Of a DNA stretch of 64,000 nt, positions 58,289 through 64,000 are shown piece after piece. The DNA is from Rhizobium sp. Root1203 (GTDB lineage Bacteria > Pseudomonadota > Alphaproteobacteria > Rhizobiales > Rhizobiaceae): positions 1,334 to 65,333 of the forward strand of contig NZ_LMCW01000001.1 in assembly GCF_001424945.1 (NCBI RefSeq), given 5' to 3'. The translations under genes and the position numbers were made by a program. How positions within the stretch are numbered: position 1 is the first letter of the stretch; each line of letters begins with the position of its first letter. The notes beneath the pieces are model-generated. The model was not told where the DNA came from, searched no databases, and saw only the letters and a list, made by a program, of their open reading frames with translations.

Positions 58289-59778
58289 GCTTCCACACTC
58301 CGTACGATTTTGGTGAGGTCCGACGGCAGAGTCAGAACGAAGGTGCTGCCCCGACCAAGTTCGGACTCGACTGTAATATCTCCGCCCAAATTTCGGATTA
58401 ACGAGCGGACGTGCGCAAGGCCGATGCCTTCGCCGCGCTGATCCTGCTCGCCGGCCCGGCGGAACAGCTCGAAGACGCGCTCGAGATCCTGCGGCGCAAT
58501 ACCGCGGCCGTTGTCCTTGACGTCGACTCGGATGCGCCCCGGGCCGTCTGGATACGCATCGATGTTCAGCATCAGCGGACGCCCCGGCATCTGGTATTTT
58601 ACTGCGTTGTCGAAGAGGTTCCCGAATGCCTGTTCGAGGGAGAAGCGATCGGTGACGATGCTGCCCACCCGGACACGCGCTTCGGCGCTGCCGCCGGCTT
58701 CCAGGATCTGGTGGTGAACATTCGCCGCTGCCGTTTCGATAAGGGCCTTGAGGTCGATGCGATCCGGCTGCAGCTTGCGTCGTCCGTCGCGGGAGATCTT
58801 CAGGATCGCGTTGATCAGCGAATCCATCTTTCGTGTCGATGAGCGGATGAAGCCGAGCGCTTCCGGAAGATCCTCTTCGACGGCTCGCCGTGCTTCGTGA
58901 ATTTCCTCTGCGCTGGGAGCCTTTTCGTCGGCAAGGATATAAGTCGAAACGGCTTTCATCGCCGTGTCCAGCTCGCTGAGAAAGCCCATGATGTTGACGA
59001 GCGGCGCGCGCAGGTCGTGGGTCACGATATAGGCGAACTTCTGGATTTCCTGGTTGGCGCGGATGAGGTCCTGGGTTCGCTCGTTGACGCGCGCCTCCAG
59101 CCCGACATTGAGCATTTCGACTTCCTCGGTTGCCTTTGCAAGGTCGCGGACATGCTGGGCAATGATCAGGATCGCGCCGCCGAGCACGAGCAGGATCGCC
59201 ACGGCACCGCCGATCGTCACCCATTGCAGGTTGTTGGCCGCCGAAAGCTGTTTTTCGACAAGCACACGCAGGCGATCGTCGGTCTGCTGCAGGAAATCGC
59301 CGAGGATCGTTCGGACTTTGTCCATGAATTCCCGGCCGGCGTCGTCGCGGACCACGGCAATCGCCTCCGGCAGCCTGCCGTCCTTGGCCAGCGCAACGGT
59401 CGTCGACAGCTCCTGCATCTTGCCGTCGATCGCTGTGCTCAGCGCATCGAGTTGCAACGCGTAGCTCGGACGCTGCGATACGTTGTCGATCAGCGCCTGC
59501 CTGCGCGCCGGGAGGTTGTCCAGTGCTTTGGTATAGGGGGCCAGATAAGCCGGGTCGTTCGCCAAAAGGAAGCCGCGCTGGCCCGTTTCGGCATCCTGGA
59601 CAGTCGTCAGGAGATTGACGATCGAACTGCGCACGCGCCGAAGCGAGGCGGTCTCGTCGGACGCCGACCGGTTCGTCTGCACCAGCCAGAGAGAAGAGCC
59701 GACAATGCCCAACAATATCAGCACGCCAATGGCAAGCATGAGCAAGCTGGAACGAAAGAAAGCGGCGGTCGAAGTCAT
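58285..59778 (-). CDS. CHASE3-domain sensor histidine kinase
   Basis: 497 residues, inner membrane. First helix about 10-33 (SLLMLAIGVLILLGIVGSSL), a CHASE3 periplasmic sensor (about 38-182, with VQDAETGQRGFLLANDPAYLAPY), second helix 186-206, a short HAMP-like linker and coiled coil, then HisKA with His255 in FAYIVTHDLRAPL and HATPase with NLFDNAVKYQMPGRP, DVKDNGRGI and GEGIGLAHVRSLI. The HDLRAPL box is of the Cph1 kind, matching the Rcp1-type regulator it is coupled to. The signal is unknown. Confidence 0.94.
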   Translation of the reverse strand: MTSTAAFFRSSLLMLAIGVLILLGIVGSSLWLVQTNRSASDETASLRRVRSSIVNLLTTVQDAETGQRGFLLANDPAYLAPYTKALDNLPARRQALIDNVSQRPSYALQLDALSTAIDGKMQELSTTVALAKDGRLPEAIAVVRDDAGREFMDKVRTILGDFLQQTDDRLRVLVEKQLSAANNLQWVTIGGAVAILLVLGGAILIIAQHVRDLAKATEEVEMLNVGLEARVNERTQDLIRANQEIQKFAYIVTHDLRAPLVNIMGFLSELDTAMKAVSTYILADEKAPSAEEIHEARRAVEEDLPEALGFIRSSTRKMDSLINAILKISRDGRRKLQPDRIDLKALIETAAANVHHQILEAGGSAEARVRVGSIVTDRFSLEQAFGNLFDNAVKYQMPGRPLMLNIDAYPDGPGRIRVDVKDNGRGIAPQDLERVFELFRRAGEQDQRGEGIGLAHVRSLIRNLGGDITVESELGRGSTFVLTLPSDLTKIVRSVEA

Positions 59779-59888
59779 GGAGTGTCCGTCAAATCAGGTC
59801 TCGATGATTTCTATACACAGCTTTCGCGGAAAGATAGCACCCTTATAATGTGCCGTTTCAACTGTTCCTTGCCTGCGCCGTTGCCGCC

Positions 59889-60362
59889 TCAGCCATAGGC
59901 TTCGCGGAGCTTCGCGATGTCGAGCTTGACCATACCGAGCATGGCTTCGGTGGCCCGCTTGGCGCGCTCGCGATCCGGATCGGAGATCATGTCGGCGAGC
60001 ATGCGCGGCGTGATCTGCCAGCAGAGGCCCCAGCGATCCCTGAGCCAGCCGCACTGTTCCTCCACGCCACCGTTCTGCAGGAAGGCGTTCCAAATCCGGT
60101 CGATCTCTTCCTGGGTTTCGCATTGTACCGAGATCGAGAAGGAATGGTTGAAGGCGTCGAGAGGTCCGGCCTCCATGGCCGTGAAATCCTGATCGCCAAG
60201 CTTGAATTCGATGATCTTGACGCTGCCCGGAGGTCCGCTCGGCGTCTCGGCAGGCAGGACAGTCAATCGGCCCATCGACGAGTTTGGAACGACGGATACA
60301 TAAAATTCGACGGCTTGGCGCACTTCTTTCTCAAACCAGAGATTTGAACTGATCTTGGACAT
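59889..60362 (-). CDS. VOC-family protein (PhnB/3-demethylubiquinone methyltransferase-like)
   Basis: 157 residues from the ATG at 60362, which has AAGGAGGAGG upstream; an ATG eleven codons earlier overlaps that site and is not used. The pattern SSNLWFEKEVRQAVEFYVSVVPNSSMGRLTVLP, FKLGDQDFTAMEAGP and CQITPRMLADMISDPDRERAKRATEAMLGM is a PhnB-type VOC fold, the branch often mislabelled as 3-demethylubiquinone-9 3-methyltransferase. Unknown substrate. Divergent from fadE. Confidence 0.9.
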   Translation of the reverse strand: MSKISSNLWFEKEVRQAVEFYVSVVPNSSMGRLTVLPAETPSGPPGSVKIIEFKLGDQDFTAMEAGPLDAFNHSFSISVQCETQEEIDRIWNAFLQNGGVEEQCGWLRDRWGLCWQITPRMLADMISDPDRERAKRATEAMLGMVKLDIAKLREAYG

Positions 60363-60478
60363 TGGGTTGCCTCCTCCTTGGTGACGTAACGACATATGCG
60401 GCAGTCACAGGACGTTCCCACCCGATCGCTTCCGACAACTGAGAGAAAAATCCCTCAAAAATCGCGAGGGCGTAAAAT

Positions 60479-60500
60479 TTGACGTTTACGCAAACGTCAA
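60479..60500. promoter_or_regulatory. Palindromic operator before fadE, 9-bp arms TTGACGTTT/AAACGTCAA
   Basis: Perfect arms TTGACGTTT (60479-60487) and AAACGTCAA (60492-60500) around ACGC. The left arm gives a TTGACG -35 element and TATTTT at 60501-60506 is a -10 at 16-base spacing, so the site covers the -35 and spacer of the likely fadE promoter. It differs in one base from the element at 1311-1332. From memory it resembles sites of LiuR (MerR family), a regulator of fatty-acid and branched-chain amino-acid breakdown. Confidence 0.8.
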
Positions 60501-60564
60501 TATTTTGTAAGAGACTTGCAAATGCCGGTGTCGTCCGGCGTGCCGAATTGGAGGAATTCGAACG

Positions 60565-62361
60565 ATGCCAGTCTACAAGGCCCCGGTTAACGACACGCTT
60601 TTCGTCCTGAACGACGTGTTGGGTCTGGAACGCTACAACAATCTGCCCGGTTTTGCCGACGCAACGCCTGACATGATCGAGGCCATTCTCGGCGAGGCAG
60701 GCAAGGTTGCCGAGGAAGTGCTTTTCCCGCTCAACTACTCCGGCGACCAGGAAGGCTGCGTTCGTCACGACGACGGTTCGGTTTCGGCACCGAAGGGCTT
60801 CAAGGAAGCCTATGACGGCTATTGCCAGGGTGGCTGGACCGGCCTCGCGGTTCCCGAGGAATTCGGCGGCCAGGGCCTTCCTTATACGCTGCACGCCGCG
60901 GTGGGCGAGTATACCTCGGCCGCCAATATGTCCCTGATGATGTATCCGGGCCTGACGCAGGGCGCGATTGCCGCGATCGTCGTGCATGGCTCGGACGAGC
61001 AGAAGAAGACCTACCTGCCGAAGATGGTATCGGGCGAATGGTCGGGCACCATGAACCTGACGGAGCCTCATTGCGGCACCGACCTGGGTCTCCTGCGCAC
61101 CAAGGCTGTGCCGCAGGCGGACGGCAGCTACAAGATCTCCGGACAGAAGATCTTCATCTCCGCCGGCGAGCACGACATGACCGGCAACATCGTTCATCTG
61201 GTTCTTGCCCGCATCGAGGGTGCGCCCGAGGGAACCAAGGGCATTTCGCTGTTCATCGTACCGAAGTTCATGGTCGGGGATGATGGAGCTGCGGGCGCTC
61301 GCAATGCCGTTTCCTGCGGCGCGCTCGAGCACAAGATGGGCATCCACGGCAACGCCACCTGCGTCATGAACTACGACGAGGCGACCGGCTTTCTCATCGG
61401 CGCGGAGAACCGCGGCCTCAATGCCATGTTCGTGATGATGAACGAGGCGCGCCTCAGCGTCGGCCTGCAGGGCCTGGCGATCTCCGAAATTGCCTACCAG
61501 AATGCGGCCAACTATGCGCGCGAGCGCATTCAGGGCCGCTCGCTTTCGGGCCCAAAGGCGCCAGACAAGAAAGCCGATCCGATCATCGTGCATCCCGATA
61601 TTCGTCGGACGCTGATGACCATCCGCGCCTTCAACGAGGCCGGCCGCGCCTTCCTGCTCTGGACCGCGCTGAAATCGGATGTCGCCCACCGCTCGGCCGA
61701 CGAGAAGGAGCGGCAGACGGCCGACGATATCCTCGGTCTCGTCACGCCGATCCTCAAGGGCGTGATGACGGACAAGGGCTTCGACCACGCGGTCATGGCC
61801 CAGCAGGTCTATGGCGGCCACGGCTACATCGAAGAACACGGCATGAGCCAGTATGTCCGCGATGCCCGCATCGCAATGATCTACGAAGGTGCCAACGGCA
61901 TCCAGGCGCTCGACCTTGTCGGCCGCAAGCTCGGCCAGAATGGCGGCCGCGCCGTCATGGCGCTGTTCAAGGAAATCGGCGATTTCTGCGAGGAAAACCG
62001 CAACGACGAGCAAATGAGCTTCTTCACCAAGAACCTGAAGAAGGGCTTGAACGACGTGCAGGCGGCAACCATGTGGTTCATGCAGCATGCGATGGCGAAG
62101 CCCGACAATGCCGGCGCCGGCTCGACAGACTACATGCATCTCTTCGGTCTGGTCATCCTCGGCTACATGTGGGCGAAGATGGCGAAGGCTGCGGAGGATG
62201 GCCTTGCGAACGGCGACGCGGAGCGCGAGAGCTTTCTCCGAAACAAGCTGATAACCGCGCGCTTCTTCATGGAGCGCATCATGCCCGAGACGGCGCTGCG
62301 CAAGGTCCGTATCGAGGCCGGCGCGGAAACGATGATGACGCTGGCCGCCGACGCGTTTTGA
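60565..62361 (+). CDS. fadE: Acyl-CoA dehydrogenase
   Basis: 598 residues, FAD enzyme of beta-oxidation. Order: an N-terminal helical extension, FAD-binding core with [20 protein letters not shown] and [15 protein letters not shown], and the catalytic Glu441 in [16 protein letters not shown], as in other long FadE-type proteins, followed by a C-terminal ~150-residue domain ([14 protein letters not shown]...). S. meliloti FadE1, which I recall in the same fadE-fadA arrangement, is close in length. AGGAGGAATTCGAACG precedes the ATG. fadA follows beyond a palindromic repeat. Controlled in all likelihood by the operator at 60479. Confidence 0.93.
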   Translation: MPVYKAPVNDTLFVLNDVLGLERYNNLPGFADATPDMIEAILGEAGKVAEEVLFPLNYSGDQEGCVRHDDGSVSAPKGFKEAYDGYCQGGWTGLAVPEEFGGQGLPYTLHAAVGEYTSAANMSLMMYPGLTQGAIAAIVVHGSDEQKKTYLPKMVSGEWSGTMNLTEPHCGTDLGLLRTKAVPQADGSYKISGQKIFISAGEHDMTGNIVHLVLARIEGAPEGTKGISLFIVPKFMVGDDGAAGARNAVSCGALEHKMGIHGNATCVMNYDEATGFLIGAENRGLNAMFVMMNEARLSVGLQGLAISEIAYQNAANYARERIQGRSLSGPKAPDKKADPIIVHPDIRRTLMTIRAFNEAGRAFLLWTALKSDVAHRSADEKERQTADDILGLVTPILKGVMTDKGFDHAVMAQQVYGGHGYIEEHGMSQYVRDARIAMIYEGANGIQALDLVGRKLGQNGGRAVMALFKEIGDFCEENRNDEQMSFFTKNLKKGLNDVQAATMWFMQHAMAKPDNAGAGSTDYMHLFGLVILGYMWAKMAKAAEDGLANGDAERESFLRNKLITARFFMERIMPETALRKVRIEAGAETMMTLAADAF

Positions 62362-62370
62362 CGTGAGTGT

Positions 62371-62511
62371 CCCCTTCTCCCCAGCGGGGAGAAGATGCCC
62401 GGTAGGGCAGATGAGGGGGAGTGCGACGAAGGAGCGAGCGGCCGCAAGGCCGAACCTGTCGCCCTCTCATCCGACCCCTTCGGGGCCACCTTCTCCTCGA
62501 GGGGAGAAGGG
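62371..62511. repeat. Rhizobiales palindromic intergenic repeat (RIME-like) between fadE and fadA
   Basis: A 141-base imperfect palindrome. Outer arms CCCTTCTCCCC (62372-62382) and GGGGAGAAGGG (62501-62511) pair, and inner blocks CAGCGGGGAGAAG, GGGCAGATGAGGGGG and CTCATCCGACCCCTTCGGGG occur as in the widespread rhizobial intergenic mosaic elements. It lies in a 200-base gap inside a presumed operon and leaves one reading frame of fadA open across it. Confidence 0.8.
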
Positions 62512-62561
62512 AAATGCGCACAGAATTCACCGGCGTCACTGCCGATAGGGAGACGAGACAC

Positions 62562-63770
62562 ATGACCGAGGTTTTCATTTACGATCACGTCCGTACGCCG
62601 CGCGGTCGGGGAAAGAAGGACGGCTCGCTGCACGAGGTGCCGTCGGTGCGCCTCGCCGCCAGGACCCTGGAGGCGATCCGCGACCGCAATGGCCTCGACA
62701 CAACGACAGTCGATGACATCATCATGGGCTGCGTCGATCCAGTCATGGATGCCGGCGCCGTCATTCCGAAAGCCGCTGCGTTCGAGGCAGGTTATTCCCA
62801 CAGGGCGCCCGGCATGCAGATCTCCCGCTTCTGCGCGTCCGGCCTCGATGCCGTGAATTTCGCGGCCGGCAAGATCGCCCAGGGGGCAGATGACATCGTG
62901 ATCGCCGGCGGAGTCGAAAGCATGTCCCGCGTCGGCCTCGGCATGTCCGGCGGCGCCTGGTTCATGGATCCTTCGGTCAACTTTCCGGCCTACTTCATGC
63001 CGCAGGGCGTCTCGGCCGACCTGATCGCCACCAAATACGGATTCAGCCGGGACGACGTCGATGCCTACGCCGTCGAAAGCCAGAAGCGCGCCGCCAATGC
63101 CTGGGAGAAGGGTTACTTCAAGAACTCGGTCGTCCCGGTAAAGGACCAGAATGGCCTGACGATCCTTGCACACGACGAGCACATGCGCCCCGGCACCGAC
63201 ATGCAGGCGCTGGCATCGCTCAACCCTTCCTTCCAGATGCCCGGCGAGATGGGCGGCTTCGAAGCCGTTGGCATCCAGGCCCATCCGGAAATCGAGCGCA
63301 TCAACTATGTGCATCATGCCGGCAACTCCTCCGGCATCGTCGATGGCGCGGCGGCTGTCCTGCTCGGCTCGAAGGCCGGCGGCGAAAGCATGGGCCTGAA
63401 GCCACGCGGCCGCATCAAGGCTTTCGCCAACATCGGCTCCGATCCTGCGCTGATGCTGACCGGGCCGGTCGACGTCACCGAGAAACTTTTGAAGCGTACG
63501 GGCATGACGCTCGACGACATCGATCTCTTCGAGCTCAACGAAGCCTTTGCCGCCGTGGTGCTTCGCTACATGCAGGCCTTCGCGATCCCGCACGACCAGA
63601 TCAACGTCAATGGGGGCGCGATCGCCATGGGTCATCCGCTCGGCGCTACCGGCGCGATGATCCTCGGCACGGTGCTGGACGAATTGGAACGCCGCGACCT
63701 CAACACCGCGCTGGTCACTCTCTGCATCGGTGCGGGGATGGGCACGGCAACGGTGATTGAACGGGTCTAA
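62562..63770 (+). CDS. fadA: Acetyl-CoA C-acyltransferase (thiolase)
   Basis: 402 residues. Thiolytic cleavage of 3-ketoacyl-CoA, the last step of beta-oxidation. Seen: nucleophile Cys91 in SRFCASGLDAVN, NGGAIAMGHPLGATGA with the catalytic His, and CIGAGMGTATV at the C-terminus with the second cysteine. The start MTEVFIYDHVRTPRGRG at 62562 is the thiolase N-terminus; an in-frame ATG 47 codons upstream lies in the palindromic repeat and is rejected. Its last bases precede a small membrane protein gene. fadB presumably follows outside the window. Confidence 0.95.
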   Translation: MTEVFIYDHVRTPRGRGKKDGSLHEVPSVRLAARTLEAIRDRNGLDTTTVDDIIMGCVDPVMDAGAVIPKAAAFEAGYSHRAPGMQISRFCASGLDAVNFAAGKIAQGADDIVIAGGVESMSRVGLGMSGGAWFMDPSVNFPAYFMPQGVSADLIATKYGFSRDDVDAYAVESQKRAANAWEKGYFKNSVVPVKDQNGLTILAHDEHMRPGTDMQALASLNPSFQMPGEMGGFEAVGIQAHPEIERINYVHHAGNSSGIVDGAAAVLLGSKAGGESMGLKPRGRIKAFANIGSDPALMLTGPVDVTEKLLKRTGMTLDDIDLFELNEAFAAVVLRYMQAFAIPHDQINVNGGAIAMGHPLGATGAMILGTVLDELERRDLNTALVTLCIGAGMGTATVIERV

Positions 63771-63795
63771 AGAGATCGTCGAGCGAGATCAGCCA

Positions 63796-63987
63796 ATGGG
63801 ACAAAACGAGGCAAAGCGCCACTTCGAACTCCGCAACCTCGACAAGGACATGAGGAAGGCCGCCGAAGATGCAGCCTACGTCGTGACGAAGGAGAGAGCC
63901 AAAGCGATGAGGATCGAAAACCGCGGCATGCTGGTTTTCCTTATTCTGCTCGTTGGTCTGGTTTGTTGCCTGCTCGGCGCCTTCTGA
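63796..63987 (+). CDS. Small C-terminally anchored membrane protein, 63 residues
   Basis: From the ATG at 63796: a charged N-terminal part (EAKRHFELRNLDKDMRKAAEDAA) and one C-terminal membrane helix (GMLVFLILLVGLVCCLLGAF, last 20 residues). No family recognised. A TTG start upstream at 63757, overlapping fadA, is possible but lacks a ribosome site. Weak GAGCGAGATC ribosome sequence precedes the ATG. It is co-directional with fadA 25 bases away and may sit between fadA and fadB in the operon. Confidence 0.65.
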   Translation: MGQNEAKRHFELRNLDKDMRKAAEDAAYVVTKERAKAMRIENRGMLVFLILLVGLVCCLLGAF

Positions 63988-64000
63988 CTGTTTGGGAAAT

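Noticed and set aside
57851..59224. 457-codon extension of the CheY-like regulator
   Set aside because: Out-of-frame reading of the kinase gene; the receiver domain begins at 58288 with ATGA overlap.
60331..62139. Open frame of 602 codons on the minus strand
   Set aside because: Antisense shadow of fadE; composition is His/Arg-rich and no family pattern is seen.
1..64000. CRISPR array, prophage or rRNA operon
   Set aside because: No regularly spaced repeats, no phage structural or integrase gene, and no rRNA-like sequence were seen.

Overview
The window is about 61% G+C and reads as chromosome of an alphaproteobacterium of the Rhizobiaceae (Rhizobium, Neorhizobium, Agrobacterium or Sinorhizobium). 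The evidence is GcrA, a PodJ-type polarity protein, a SAM-II riboswitch on metZ, alphaproteobacterial PstC and PstA with long N-terminal insertions, a Rhizobiales-style palindromic intergenic repeat, and gene orders (ppk2 / phoR-pstS-pstC-pstA-pstB-phoU-phoB; fadE-fadA beyond podJ) that I recall from Sinorhizobium meliloti. The sequence alone does not settle the genus. It is ordinary core chromosome, with one insertion-sequence remnant at the left edge and no prophage, integrated island or CRISPR array.

Layout. 1-205: tail of an IS481-like transposase beside tRNA-Thr(CGT). 0.3-3.6 kb: nitronate monooxygenase, a membrane protein of unknown function, and PPK2. 3.8-11.6 kb: the complete phosphate operon with a three-unit Pho box in front of pstS. 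11.7-17.7 kb: gcrA facing argD-argF-hslO, then apaG and metZ. 17.9-25.3 kb: dcd, tRNA-Gly(CCC), an LprI-like protein, a small ORF, a chemoreceptor, a membrane glycosyltransferase and a periplasmic binding protein. 25.3-33.2 kb: TerB, an inactive-looking SNase-fold protein, an S24 repressor, a LuxR response regulator, DUF952-pyrD, a MATE pump, a CAP lipoprotein and a TPR-methyltransferase. 33.4-38.9 kb: YitT, PdeM plus an Lhr-like helicase, and a stress-type pair next to a TetR regulator. 39-49 kb: amino-acid oxidation and uptake, three small regulator/target pairs (Rrf2-AhpD, HxlR-DHFR-like, Rrf2-TrxR-like), TauE plus its TIGR02186 partner, a zinc protease and TerC. 49.3-53.2 kb: podJ. 53.5-60.4 kb: SDR, an Lrp/CGS-family pair, and a CHASE3 kinase - CheY-like regulator - REC/HWE kinase operon. 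60.5-64 kb: fadE-fadA and a small membrane protein.

How it works together. The Pho block is self-contained: PhoR/PhoB sensing, PstSCAB uptake, PhoU damping, and polyphosphate chemistry from ppk2 next door. Cell-cycle control is represented by gcrA, whose own upstream region holds six CcrM (GANTC) methylation sites, and by podJ. Amino-acid metabolism appears as argD-argF, SAM-controlled metZ, and an Lrp-controlled PLP enzyme. Fatty-acid oxidation (fadE, fadA) carries an operator differing by one base from the one in front of the nitronate monooxygenase 59 kb away, which suggests one regulon.

No wholly new system is evident. The strongest leads are the shared 22-bp operator, the GANTC cluster at the gcrA promoter, the terminator-like hairpin in the argD leader, and the helicase-PdeM pair without its usual ligase and exonuclease.
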